Below are positions 13,823-27,300 of a DNA stretch of 56,993 nucleotides, one piece after another. A model generated the notes under the pieces. The model saw nothing but the letters and a program-made list of their open reading frames with translations, ran no database searches and was not told the DNA's origin. The stretch is from positions 1 through 56,993 of the forward strand of contig JADHZB010002152.1 in assembly GCA_015657535.1 (NCBI GenBank), read 5' to 3'. Origin of the DNA: Nephromyces sp. MM_2019. Its lineage: Eukaryota > Apicomplexa > Aconoidasida > Nephromycida. How positions within the stretch are numbered: the stretch's first letter is position 1; every line of letters starts with the position of its first letter. The position numbers and the translations under genes were made by a program.

Positions 13823-16595
13823 TTATTGTTGTGAACTCCCTAACACATTTCCTGAACCTGGAAATTCCCTAGTATTGTTTTGATCTAAAATTTGTTCATC
13901 AAAGTGTGTGTATGTGTTTATGTGTGTTGTGTTGGGTTGTGTATGCTTTGTTGTATTGTGTGTGTGTGCTGGTTTGTGTGTTGTGTTGTGTGTGTTGTGT
14001 TGTGTGTGTTGTGTTATGTAAGTATTGTGTATGTTGTTTAAGTATGCGTATGTATGGTTTTGTGTGTTTGTTGTGTAAGGATGTGTGATTTGTTTTTGAA
14101 ATGTGTGGATGTACATGAGCATGAGAATATGTGTGTGTACATGTATATGGAAAATGTATATTAAAATTTCAAGATATGGTGTATATGTATGTATGTAGAG
14201 TGTATAAATTTGGTTTGAGAATGTTCTAGTAATATAAGCATATATATATATATGTGTGTGTGTAAATATTGAAATTAATTACTAGATGTGTTAGTTCCTT
14301 CCTGTTGACCAAATATACCCATTAAATTTTGTGAATAAGATAAATTTTGAACGGGTTCTTCTCTGAATTCATCAAAGCTACTATATGAGCCCTAAAATGT
14401 GTGTAAAATATAAGAAATGTATATGGTTTGTTTGTGTGTGTTAGTGTGTGTATAATGTTGTGTGTGTGTTGTTGTGTGTTTGATGTTGTGTGTGTATTTT
14501 GTATCTGTGGGGTGTTAAGTGTGTGTGTGTGTGTTTTATATATAATTTATGTATGAATTATGTATATGAATTATCCTTAAATTGTGTCTGTGAAGGTGTT
14601 TTGTGGATATCCTCGAGAGTGAGGTGTGTGTAACATGAGTTGTATTAAAACATATGTATAAAATGTATATGCAATAGTATACTTGTCGTGTGTGGCCTAA
14701 TAAATGTAAACTATTAATGTGTGTGTGTGTGTGTGTGTGTAAATTTACCTTAAATACTCTCCAACAGAGTGTAGTATGACAAATTGTAAAGATCATGAAA
14801 ATTAAATTAAGGATAATTCCAAGCAAAAATTTGAAGTCCAGGATTCTGTGGTATATACATATAAATTATATATATGTGTGTACATTTTGTTCTTGTAGTG
14901 TATGTGTATTGTGTGTAAACTTGTTGTGTGCATTATTTTGGATGTATGAAAATAAATTTATTATGTATGTAAGTATATATGTATTTATTGTCTAGAAATA
15001 AATTTATCCTGTATGTGTGTATATATATGCATTTATTATCTATGTGTGTGTGCTTATTATGTATGTATATGCATGTATGTATTTTATTAAATATGTATAT
15101 TAGAATATATGTGTGTGTATGTGTGGCTAAAATAAATTTCACCCTGTTATTATATTGTAAACTTGGTAAACAATTAATAGACAATTGATTGGCAAAATAG
15201 TTTTCTGTAAACATATATGAAATTCTTGTCCATTATTTATTCCTTAATATTATTTTGTTTTTGTGATGTGTAAATGTGTGTGAAATGTAAATGTGTATGA
15301 AAAGTAAATGTGTGTAAAGTGTGAATGTGTGTAAAGCGTGAATGTGTGTCAAGTGTAAATGTGTGAAATGTATGAATGTGCTTAGTGTAAATGTGTGTAA
15401 AGTGTAAGTGTGTGTAAAGTGTGAATGTGTGTGAAGTAAAAGTGTGTGTAAAGTGTAAATTTGTGTAAAGTGTAAATGTGTGTGAAGTGTAAATGGATGT
15501 TAAGAAACTGTATGATAGGAGTGTGTAAAAAATGTATATTTAAGGTGTTTAAAAAAATATATGCTGAAGATGTGTAATATAATATATATCTAAGATGTGT
15601 AAATAATTATTAAAAGTAAACAAGAAAGTGTGCCGAATAATCAAGTTATTTTGTTATGAAACTTACCAGTAATAGTATACTGACCATTGGTAATTCTTAA
15701 TAAAAATATGTGTAAAAGAGTGCTCATTAAAATAATTGTGTGTGTGTATACACAGACTATGTGTATGTACATATATTCATCCATAAACAGTCATACAGAA
15801 CTGAATCCATAAACATTGTAACTATGCACAAATAAGTTGCTATAAATCAAGCATGGTGTTCACACATACACAAACTATTTTACATTTATACACACAATAA
15901 GCTCGATAAAACATATATGTATATATATATATATATATAGAAATATATATATATATAACCAACTTACTTTGGGTGGTTATAAAGCCGTAAATAGCGCACA
16001 TGATCAACATAACATTACTGAGATTATATAAAAATGTGTACGAGTTGAACAATTAGTATGTATATTATTTTGATTTGTCAAAATACTATTCAATATGTAG
16101 CTTACACATATAAGTTCGTTTATTTTCACGCACAATTTTATGTACAAATATTCATATAAAATCATCTAACCAAGTCTTAGCATACTGTAATACATCCAAA
16201 TAACCCAAGCTCTATAAATCCTCATATATAAAATAGCACCCTCACGCACACACATTCCACAGCACCCTCACACATTGGAAAACCCCCGCAAAAACGCCCA
16301 TTATATATACATCATCCCCAATACATACATGATACATACACATATCATATATATCTCCCGCCTCTCCCCCTCAATACACAAATACATCTCTACCCCTCCC
16401 CCCTTTACACACACAACATATAATTAGGGCTTACGGTCCTAAAGGTAGGCTGGGTGAAAAAAAGATAATACTTAGCAAACAAAATATGCCAATGGCAATT
16501 GCTGCCCAAAGTGTGTAGCGATATAGCCGGGCATAATGTTTGGTTTGACCAGTGGCATAGCCAGTATATCTTATTAATCCATTCGCAAAAAGCAT
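13823..16595 (-). CDS. Multi-span membrane protein, family not recognised
   Basis: Predicted integral membrane protein of about 198 residues, read on the minus strand. Exons are 16595-16435, 16017-15968, 15839-15797, 15679-15667 (13 bases), 15204-15143, 14845-14749, 14391-14283 and 13884-13823. All junctions are in phase. A basic N-terminus (MLFANGLIRYTGY, then a Lys/His/Arg stretch) precedes hydrophobic segments near residues 34-48 and 56-70, a third about 72-100, and a fourth with GIILNLIFMIFTICHTTLCW. A polar, Asn/Ser/Gln-rich C-terminal tail of about 60 residues follows, ending SGNVLGSSQQ. This layout (four helices, hydrophilic tail) resembles small Golgi or endomembrane tetraspan proteins, but I recognise no family signature. 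The region around the 13-base exon is the weakest part of the model; alternative splicing of exons 3-5 is possible. Confidence 0.62.
15260..15500. repeat. AATGTGTGTAAAGTG minisatellite
   Basis: About fourteen imperfect units of 14 to 17 bases (plus-strand AAATGTGTGTAAAGTGT) inside the intron between exons 4 and 5 of the minus-strand membrane-protein gene. Confidence 0.85.
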
Positions 16596-16630
16596 TTTTG
16601 TATGTGGGTGTGTTTGTGTTTGTGTGTGTT

Positions 16631-16687
<57 letters not shown>

Positions 16688-19600
16688 ATGTATGTGTGTG
16701 TGTATGTATGTGTGTGTGTATGTATGTGTGTGTGTGTGTATGTGTGTGTGAGTGTGTATGTGTGTGTGTGTGTGTGCGTGTGTGTGTGTGTATGTGTGGC
16801 TGTGTTTGAGTGTGCGTGAGTGGTTGTGTGTGTATGTGTTGAAGTGTGTAGATGTATGTGTTTAAGTGTGTAGCTGTATGTATGAGTGTGTTTGTGGTTG
16901 TGTATGTTGTTTATGGGTATTTGTATAGTGTAAGGATCAGTGTGTATCGTTGGTAATAAATGTATGCAGCTAGAAATGGATGTATGTATATGTGTATTAA
17001 ATTGAAGAACTGATGATAATATAATTATTTATTCTTTACATAAATTTTTATAGTTATAGTGTATATAATATATTTATATATATTAAACTTTTGACAAGCC
17101 TGCACTAGAGTTTTTATTGTTTGTGGGTCATTTAAAATTATCTAAGTATATGCGGATTATATCAATTTGATAAATTGAATTGTTTAAACATGGTTCAAGT
17201 GTGTATGTGTGAGTTATTCCTTTCCTACTATTATAGAGATAGCTAATTAAATTGCTTATATCTTCATAATTAAATGTGTGCTTATGTGTATCAACTAGTG
17301 TGTTGAAGTGTTTTTATTATTACAAATATTTTTGTGTGTGAAATGTGTATATCTATTTATTATAAAAAACTGTTTTTGGTTACAAATCCTAGCGTGCTCA
17401 AGTGATAAACAAGAGTGATGCGTGTCATTGTGTGATTAATTAGATATATATTTGTGTTGGTGTGCAATTAATTAGAAAGGACATGTGTGTTTGTCTGTAA
17501 GCGTGGGTAGGTGTGAGTATAGGTGAATATATATAAATTTTGAAGACGCATGAGTTTTAGAGGTGCGATAGATCTTTATCAATTTATCTAGCTAGATGGG
17601 ATTGTGTGTAGTTATGAGATTTTATGGGTGTTGGTATTTATGGGCTTGTTTGTGTGTAAGTGGGTTTTATTTGAATATGTTTATTAAGCAGTAGTGATTT
17701 TTTGTCCAAGCTATGTTCGCTATTGGTGTTAATATGTATGCATTATTTGATTTATATGCTTCATTTTTTTAATATGTTTTGAGAAATAAATTTATATTTT
17801 CCGTGTGTGTTATATGTTACTATGTGTATTTATTATGTGTTTTTGTGATAACTTGTTAGTTCCCTTTATTTAACATTTGTGTGTGTTTTGACTAATATGT
17901 GTGTGTGTGCTAATTAGTAGGTTTGCGTAATAAGTATATACATAAATAGATAAGAATATATTTCAAATAGTTAAAAATATTTGATTTTATCTTTTTTTTT
18001 AATAATTTAAATGTGCAAAACACAAATATCAAATTAAGTAAACATTTTTACATTATGAAGGATTTAGAAATTTCAATATTTTTGATCAAATTACATACAC
18101 ATTATATTGGAGATGTATATAGCACCTTTAATATATTTTTATGTTCGATTTAAGTACGTTAAATTTATTTATTAATTTTTAATCTATTTCAAAAATAAAG
18201 TTTCTAATAATAAAGCAAACCCAATAAAAAGTTTTTATTTCTCCCTATATGGATTATTAAATATATTATATATATATACTAGAATGTGTAAGTTATATAT
18301 ATATACATTTTTATATAATTCTATGTATTAATGAAGACGGTTATATATACAAGTGTATATATGTGTATGGTTATATATTTATATATACATATGTTGGTTA
18401 AAATTTTCATTAAATTGTAAACAGATATTTGCCAGTTTGGAACTGAGTGTGTATATATGTGTGTCTATAAATTTGCGTTGTATATGTATGTGATTGTAAG
18501 TTTAAATATGTATTGTTTCATATATATGTTCTGCTGTGTAGTTAACTATGTAAACTTTTAACTAAAGAAATCTAATGTAAATAAATTGGTGTATATAATG
18601 AGTGCTCCTTCATATTATAAATGTAAATTTATATATATACACTAAATATGGACGTTTTTAAACTTCAAAATCATGTTGACTAAAGCTGTTTGGTTGTGAA
18701 GATATATATATATATATATATATTTGTGTTTTTATAGCTGGTAACTGTGGAAATTTAATTTTTTTTACGTATATACCTACCTAGATATTTTGATTTACAA
18801 ATTATATTTATACAAATAAATGATCGGGGTATATAAATGTGTATTCAAATTAAACAAGTGTTAACAACTGAATATATATTTTTGTAAATTTGTTATTTAA
18901 GTGAGCATGTGTTTTATGCTCATGGGTGATATGTATAATTGTGTTGGTTTTTTTATTTATCGGATAAATAATGTCATTAGATATATTTATCAATGTGTTA
19001 ATTAACATCTAAATATGTGTGGTTTATCAATTCATATATATATGATATATGTATTGCGTGTTGTTAGCTTCTATTTTTGGTGTTAATTAATACTTGTGTC
19101 TATTGTATATATTTATATTAGAAATATAAATAATCAAACTGAATGTAGTAAACATGATCAATTCTCTCAAACATTAGATAAGAGATATCGTATATAGGTA
19201 TTAAGGTTACATGCTTTTTATGATAAATAAATAGCCTTTAAGTTTTGATCAACTTTTAATTAAGGAATTTTTATAAGTTCTTTGACTATATAAAAGAAAA
19301 GAAAAAAATTTATTGTATAGACAACTGATCGTTAATTATTACATTTATCAATGTAACATATAATTTTGAAAAACTTATTTTCAAATTTAATGTGTGCTGC
19401 TTATGATTATTTCCTTTAAAGCTTTTACAGCAGTTGCAAGCCAAGAGCTAATTATTAAAAAGCAGAAATTTAGAGCTATCTTTACTATTTGATTAACACT
19501 GTGCAATGTGCATAACAAATGTCATGAAGCCGAGTTCGAGTTTGTGTTGTAATTTTTGTTTGAGATGTAAACTCGATCACGATCTGTTTAAGCCAAGTTT

Positions 19601-20863
19601 ATAATTTTGAATAATTTTTACAGATTGAATAGCTATTATAAATAGGACACATACCATATCAAAATTTAACATAAAAACACTTTAATAATATTTTAAAGTA
19701 CTGGGTTAAAAACACGCAAACACATGTTTTGAGCTTTGTAATTTCCATTATCAAAACAATGATACACCTTTAATTTAAATACTCAAAACACACACATAGA
19801 ATCTCATAATCAAAACAAGCACATACACACACACAACATAGTCATTTAATCAAAACGTACACACACACTGTAGTCATATAATCAAAACATACACATACAC
19901 TAGAGTCATACGATCAAAACGCACATGCACACACATAAATACAAGGGAACAAGCTTATCAAAATGCAGCTCACATACACACAACTTTGGATCCTAGTGTC
20001 GAAACTAAGAAGATACTTGTAAACAGGCTGTACACGAGTCGCAGATTCTAATATGATTCAATAGGGATGTATTATTAGGCTTAACTGTGTAAGCTTTTAA
20101 CAAAAAGTGGTCAGGTAACCCTTATCCTGCATCCTATGCTTAGTAATCAAATTAAAATTTTATTGTTGTATAGCTATAATAAAATTAATTTCTTTGCCTA
20201 TTGTATATTTTTGATATCTGTCTAAATTTTTTTTCTATAAAGCTCTTATGCCGATGAACAATTATATTCTCCACCTTCTTATATATCTATTTTGCTGTAA
20301 TTACATTGTGGATATTGCAAAATTTAGGATAACCAAATTTCAGAAAAAATTTTTTTTCTTTCGAGTTTACAGCAATTAAAATTTTGAGCAAAAAATTATT
20401 ATAACTTTAACATTTTAACTATAACATCTTATCTTACAAAATATTTACTTGAATTTAATATTTTAAAAGCCCAAAGCCCAATTTAAATTTGACTTTGAAT
20501 TAGCAACTCAAGATTGAAAAAGATTTCGAATCTTAATCTGAAGAAAAATTAGCAATTATTTATTCAATATTTAAGGTATGCCCTAATTAGGGAATTAAGC
20601 AAATTTGTTTATATCTTCATAGTTCAATATTTTTTGATCACGGTTAAATCAAGTGTTTTTGTAACTTCAAAATAGTTTTTCTTAATTTCTAGAATTCAAC
20701 CTTAATACCACAAATATTGCATAACTACTAAAATTGATTTTGATCTCTATAAACTAACGATATCTCAGGTATATATAACTCTCCCTTGATCATTCAACGT
20801 AAGTCTAGAATAATAAATTTATGTACCTTAATTAATATGTCTTTCAATATCAATTAAAAGAAA
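16596..20863. other. 4.3-kb gene-poor region with TA/TG array at its left end
   Basis: Separates the divergent membrane-protein gene (-) and aminopeptidase-like gene (+). At 16634-16830 there is a (TA)n run followed by (TG)n with TATG interruptions. Beyond about 17.5 kb TG/CA repeats become rare, apart from a weak cluster of ACACAC blocks at 19.7-20.0 kb. I saw no convincing exon, tRNA or known snRNA. The interval 19,970-20,150 is slightly less AT-rich but I cannot assign it. Confidence 0.55.
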
Positions 20864-23402
20864 ATGGCATTCAATACCAAGCAAACTTATGGAAACATGG
20901 AGCCAAAAATGATGCCCATAAAAGGTTGCCCTGCAACCGAAAAAATGAAATTCAAATGTAACTCAACTCCCAGTGAGAAATTTACTCCAAATGATTACCA
21001 AGGAAGTGACATGATGATGTTCATGACTTATAAGAACGAAAATGACAACCAAAATGCTGAACAAAATAGCATGAAACAAAATACAAGGGTAATTTGAATA
21101 GTTAAAAAAAAATTTTTCTCATTTGTTCGCTCTGAAATAATTAAACAGGATAGATCCAACGAAAAAGGTGGTAGAGGTAACCAACAATCTGGTAACCAAC
21201 AATCTGGTAACCAACAATCTGGTAACCAACAATCTGGTAACCAACAATCTGGTAACCAACAATCTGGTAACCAACAACCTGGTAACCAACAACCTGGTAA
21301 CCAACAACCTGGTAACCAACAACCTGGTAACCAACAACCAGATTATGAACAGCAATATCAACAAGATGACCAACAGCAAGGTAATCAACAAGATAATAGC
21401 GATGCTCAAGATGCTAGGAGCAAACAATCTAAATATTATGATAAAACAGATGAAGATTTTGAAAATCAAGATGAAGATGAATCCGAAGGTAAAATATTGC
21501 ATTCCAATGTATGAAAATAATATGACTTACGAATTCATAATATTAAAGAGGAAGAAACCGAAAAACATGAGGCCTATACTCAAGAAGAAGAGAGGGATCA
21601 GAATGACTTCCAGAATCAAAAAAGTACATTTGAAATGACCTCACAAATGAAAGCATTCGACCAAGCATATGCTTCAGGAGATTTTGAAAATTTCGTAAAA
21701 TCCCAAAATTTTAAGGCTAATGCTGGGTATGTAATTGACTTTTTTAAATGCATTGGTATTTGAGAACAACGTTTACTTTTCAGACAATGTAAAGCAATGA
21801 ATGTCACTGGGTGCCCAAAAATGAAGACCTATGCAGCAATGGGTATGGGATATAAGAATACAGATTGCCCAACAAAAATGAAAAAGATGGCAAAAGAAGC
21901 TGCTGAATTTGCTGCCCAATACAAGTGTAAATCGATGACGTTCATGTTTCCTCCTGAAATGAAGTCAAAAAGATGTATGGAAAAGTTTATGGAAGAATTC
22001 TATTCCTCATGCACTGCACAAAATTCCTATTTCTCAAATCCCGAGGCTAATGATCCATATGACCAAATGGAAACAGTATACTTCACAACACCCGTAAAGT
22101 TTCAAAAAGATTTTGAAAAGGTAAATAAAGAAATAAAGAAATAGATTTGGATATCTGTTAAAATATATAAATGTATAAATTTTAGATGAACAATAAAGCA
22201 ATGGCCAAGGCAGAAATGACCTGTATGGCCCAACAAATGGCTACTGCTCCTCCAAATTATTGTAATCCTACCACCTTTGCTAACGCAGCAGCTGCTATGG
22301 CACAAAAGGCAGGAATGGAATTCAAGTGTTATGACCAAGAATTTATGGAAAAAGAAAAGATGGGAGGAATGATGGCCGTGTCTAAAGGTTCAAATTATCC
22401 AGCAAAATTTTTCCATATGTCTTATAAACCTAGTGGCAAAGCAGAAGCTAAATATGCATTTATGGGCTGTGGAATGACATTTGACTCAGGTGGCTACAAC
22501 ATGAAGCATGGTGAAGATATGGATAAAATGAAGTACTCAATGTCCGGTGCAGCAGCATGCATGGCCGCAGCTTATTACACAGGAAAGATGCAACCACCCA
22601 AGGTTCAGGCTGATTTTTTCATGTTTGCCGCAGAAAACATGGTTTCTAGTAAAGCATTTAAACCAGGTGATGTATATACAACATATAGTGGTAAAACAGT
22701 TGAGGCCAAGAGCACCGATTGTGCAGCAGCTATGGCAATGTGTGATGCTACATCATTTGCTGTAAAGAACACTGATGCAGAAAAATTCTTTGAATTTTCT
22801 AACACTACCGATACATTTGCTCAAGCATTTGGAACAGAATATGCTGCAATGTTCTCTTCTGACAAGGAAACAATGATGGAATTTTATAAAAGCGCAACAA
22901 GAGCCGGAGAAAAAATGATGCCCACTCCATTTTACCCACGATCAAAAGAGAATTACTCAGAAACAGCTGATTATAGCACTACACCAAATACAAAATATGG
23001 AAAAGCAAGTGCAAATGCTAGCTTTATGAAAGTATTCGCTGAAGGGGTAGGTTATTAATCAAGTATACTTAAAAATATTATAAATTTTATAAACCTCGTT
23101 TTAAACAGAAAACATTCACCCATGTTGAGATGACAGGACCTTGCTATAACCATCGTACCAACGCTGGTACTGGATTTGGAGCAGCAACCTGTGCTCAGTA
23201 CATGGAAGATATGTCAGAAAAGTATTGCAAACGAGAAAAAACAAGTCAACAAGCCCAAGCCCAAAAATCTGGCCAAAAAACCAGCAGCCAAGAAAGCCAC
23301 GAGGAGGAAAAAATGTACCAAGAAAAGCAGAAGGAAGCAAATAAAGAAAATGCTCCTAGTGGTTTTACTACGACTGCTAAATCCTTTTTCCGTAGGGGTT
23401 AG
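20864..23402 (+). CDS. Degenerate M17 leucyl-aminopeptidase-like protein, Met/Cys-rich
   Basis: Six exons (20864-21088, 21149-21488, 21549-21726, 21784-22120, 22186-23046, 23109-23402) give 744 residues in phase. Residues 1-75 are Met-rich. An acidic, Gln-rich region follows with eleven GNQQ(S/P) pentapeptides. From about 180 comes an M17-type N-terminal domain, and from 361 the M17 catalytic fold: the landmark PPNYCNPT, then GMTFDSGGYNMK, MSGAAA, KPGDVYTTYSGKTVEAKSTD and a C-terminal GAATCAQYM. Compared with bovine LAP, of five metal ligands only two Asp remain (D460, D538). The Lys is C455, the second Asp is S478 and the Glu is A540; the catalytic Arg is A542, while Lys262 is kept as K467. 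The protein should not be an active peptidase. A structural, storage or binding role is inference, by analogy with Drosophila sperm S-LAPs. No signal peptide is visible; the tail is Lys/Gln-rich. Confidence 0.88.
21174..21341 (+). repeat. 15-bp coding tandem repeat (GNQQS/GNQQP x11)
   Basis: Eleven consecutive 15-base units GGTAACCAACAATCT / GGTAACCAACAACCT, almost identical at the nucleotide level. Six encode GNQQS and then five encode GNQQP, the last using a CCA proline codon. The near identity suggests recent expansion, so copy number probably varies between isolates. Confidence 0.95.
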
Positions 23403-24381
23403 AAGTTAAAAATAGTAGTATTTTGTAATTTTTGAAATTTTAATTATGTCAACATGACATCTTTTTGATCAATTCGTTTTAACATAAATTTATATTATTT
23501 GATTTTCAATTTACTAACATTTAATTGTAAATATAAATTCTAAATTATTTTATAATCTTGACTAATTATTTAATCAATTGTTGTTGTATAACTGAAAGAA
23601 TTATAAGCGCTGTTCAATATATTGCTCTAATTGATATTTGTAAAATCTGAAAGATTTTAAATCTCCCTAATGATGAATTCAAAACAACAAAATAATTATG
23701 TCATTCAATCATCTTGTCACCTCTTGTAAATTTATTGCCAAATTTATAACGTATGTTAAGAAAGCAGATTAATTTTTATGAAGGCTGTTCTAGTACAAAT
23801 TACGATTGTTGTCACAAAACGAGTAGGATAACTTATCTTTCAAACCATGTTGCTACTTTTATAGCAAAATAGTGTTCTACTCAAAATTTTAAAATATTTT
23901 TAATTGGTTTACCCATTTACTACCTCCCTTTACAATTTATTAAAACACCCCTCAAAAAGAGATTTTACAACATTCATAAGAATCTTATCCATCTTAGCTT
24001 ATAAATTTTTATGCACCCTTTCCTTCTCCACAAGTAAGGTTGAATACTGGAGTTATGATGCTTAATGCATTCAAACTTTTCTGATTTTTAATTAATATCT
24101 CACAATTGGAAGCTCACTTCTGCTATTTTAAAATCGAGCTTAAAATTCAACCTATAAATTAAGATATAAGATAAAAAGCAATTTCACACAACAAAGTAGA
24201 AGTAATCCCATTGGTCTGCCTTGACTATAGTAGATTATATCTATGAGAATAAATTTTTTATGCACTTAAATTATAATTACGGGCACTCATTCCATAGGCA
24301 CTAACGAAAATTCAAATTAACTACCTTGATTATTTACTTGTCCTCCACATACTAAAGAAACTAATTTTTTGTATATACTCA
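23403..24381. other. Intergenic, aminopeptidase-like to aconitase
   Basis: Plain AT-rich DNA without CA/TG arrays. I see no exon here. It must contain the 3' UTR of the upstream gene and the promoter of aconitase, but no motif stands out. Confidence 0.6.
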
Positions 24382-27300
24382 ATGGCCAACCCTGTATCTC
24401 AGACGCACGCTTATTCTCACCTGATAAAGACCCTTAAACCACCTGGCTCTACCAAGACTTATTACTACTTCTCTCTTCCTGACCTCAAAGATGAACGCTA
24501 TGACACTTTACCATTCTGCATTAAGATCTTACTCGAAGCAGCCATTAGGCAATTTGACAACTTCACTGTCACTAGTAAAGATGTCGAAAATCTATTGAAC
24601 TGGCATGTTACAAGTAACCTGGATGCACCACCCGATATCCCTTTCAAGCCCTCTCGTGTCCTCTTACAAGACTTCACGGGTGTACCGGCAATTGTAGATT
24701 TAGCAGCCATGAGAGATGCAGTTGCATACTGGGGTGAAAACCCAAAAATTATAAATCCTTTGGTACCTGTGGACCTAATTATTGACCACTCAGTACAAGT
24801 CGACGTTTCTAGAAGCCCAGAAGCCAAGGAGAATAACGAAAGGATTGAATTTGAAAGAAATTTTGAACGTTTTTCATTCCTTAAATGGGGTGCTACGGCT
24901 TTTGATAATATGCTAATTGCGCCTCCTGGCTCGGGTATTGTTCACCAAGTTAATCTGGAATATTTAGCTAGGGTCGTATTTGAAAGGGATGGCCTTCTTT
25001 ATCCGGATTCACTTGTTGGAACTGACTCTCATACTACAATGATTGACGGTTTAGGAATAGCAGGATGGTAAGTTAAACTCTGAAATTCAGACCCAAACAA
25101 CTGATACTTCTGAGACTTTAATTTTACTACCTATACACTTGATCCTGACTAGGTTCTCAAGATATGAATTTTTTTCAAAAAATCTTTAGTAATTACCACG
25201 AAAATTAGCTAACTTTTTCTAATAAAAATAAATAAAATTCAGATATCCAAATCATTTTGCATATCTTATATATTATCTCTTAGGGGTGTAGGAGGCATTG
25301 AAGCAGAAGCTGTTATGCTAGGCAATCCAATTTCTATGGTACTTCCACAAGTTGTTGGGTTCAAGATGATAGGCAAAATGCCACCTGAAACTACCTCCAC
25401 AGACCTAGTTCTTCGCTGCACTCAGATGCTCCGTCAAAGAAACGTCGTCGGCAAATTTGTTGAATTTTTTGGACCTGGCTGTGAATCCTTATCTCTTGCT
25501 GACAGGGCAACCATTGCAAACATGTCCCCTGAATATGGTGCTACAATGGGATTTTTCCCTGTGGATTTCCAAAGTTTGAAATATTTAAATCAAACTGGCC
25601 GTGATTCCCAGAAAATTGATATGATTGAAGCCTACCTTAAGGCTCAAAACATGTTTCGAACATATAACAAACAATCCAAGGACCCTATATACTCCGGTGA
25701 CATCATGGTATTAGATTTATCTACAGTAGAACCATCACTAGCAGGACCTAAAAGACCACACGACCGTGTTTCACTTTCGGATATGAAATTAGATTTTCAA
25801 AAATGCCTTACATCTAAGGTCGGCTTTAAAGGCTATGGCTTAGCCCCTGAACAAGTAAATAAAACTGTTGATATGTTCTACAAAGGTGAAAAATACGTTT
25901 TAACTAATGGATCTGTAGTTATTTCTGCTATTACTTCTTGCACGAACACTTCAAACCCAACAATTATGTTAGCTGCTGGGCTGATTGCCATGAATGCAGT
26001 CAAAAAAGGTCTCAGGGTAGCTCCATATATTAAAACTTCACTTTCACCAGGTTCTGGAGTTGTTACACATTACTTAAAAAATTCGGGTCTTTTACCTTAT
26101 CTTGAAGAGCTAGGATTTTATATTGCTGGTTATGGGTGTATGACTTGCATAGGAAACAGTGGTGATTTAGATGAGGAAGTTGCTACTGCTATCAGTTCCG
26201 GTGATCTAATAGCAGCTGCTATATTGTCGGGGAATAGAAATTTCGAAGGACGTGTACATGAATACACTCGAGCCAATTATCTTACTTCACCTCCACTTTG
26301 TGTTGCATATGCACTCGCTGGTACAGTAAACATTGATTTTAACAACAACCCTATAGGATTTGACTCAGATGGAAAAGAAGTATATCTCAGAGACATCTTC
26401 CCAAGCCCCCAGGATATTTCAGAAATTGAAACTCAATACGTCCTACCCAAACTATTTACTGATTGCTACAAAAATATTAAGGAAGGAAATGAAAGGTAAT
26501 TTTTATATTTATGCTTAGTTTTCACTTATAAATATACAATTTTGTCATTTTTCAATTAAGCTCTCACACTAATAAGCTTTTTCATAATAAATTCTTTTTA
26601 TATTTAATTTGATTAGATGGAACTCACTTCCACCATCTGGCACAGAGCTATACAATTGGGACTCAAACTCTACTTACATTCATCAGTAAGGATATTCATA
26701 TCATTACTCTACATTACTCATCTTTTTTGGATAGCTTCCTCGAAAATTTTTTCGAAAAGAAATCTATTCAATCTCGTTTTAATTCTTTTTGTTAAAAGAA
26801 TAAAAGTCAAATACCAATATTTATCATGCTCCCTTTGAAAGATTTTCAATATAAATATTATTTTCTTCAAGTTGGGTTTACATCGGTATTAACTTTAGCT
26901 GTAATCAATTTTATAACTCATTTAATACTTTCAGGCCTCCATTTTTTCAATCAATAAGTAAAGACTTACCTCCTTTAGAAGATATTAATGATGCTTACTG
27001 CCTTCTTAACCTAGGAGACTCAATTACTACCGATCATATATCACCAGCTGGAAAGATAGCAAGAAATTCACCAGCTGCCTTGTTCCTACAAAAATCTGGA
27101 GTTGCCTTAAAGGATTTTAATAGCTATGGATCACGACGTGGCAATGATGAAATCATGGTTAGAGGAACTTTTGCTAACATTCGACTGATTAACAAGTTAT
27201 CAAGTAAACCAGGGCCTTACACTCAAAATATACCCCAAGAAAAGGAAGATACCATCTTTGATGTAGCACAGGTTGGAAATCATGTATTGAAAAACCAATA

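Noticed and set aside
16499..16819. 106-codon plus-strand frame with an ordinary-looking start
   Set aside because: The first part is the antisense of membrane-protein exon 1; the remainder is the TA/TG microsatellite.
21119..21502. Minus-strand frame with a LLVTR repeat
   Set aside because: Antisense shadow of the GNQQ coding repeat; the plus frame is part of a phase-consistent gene.
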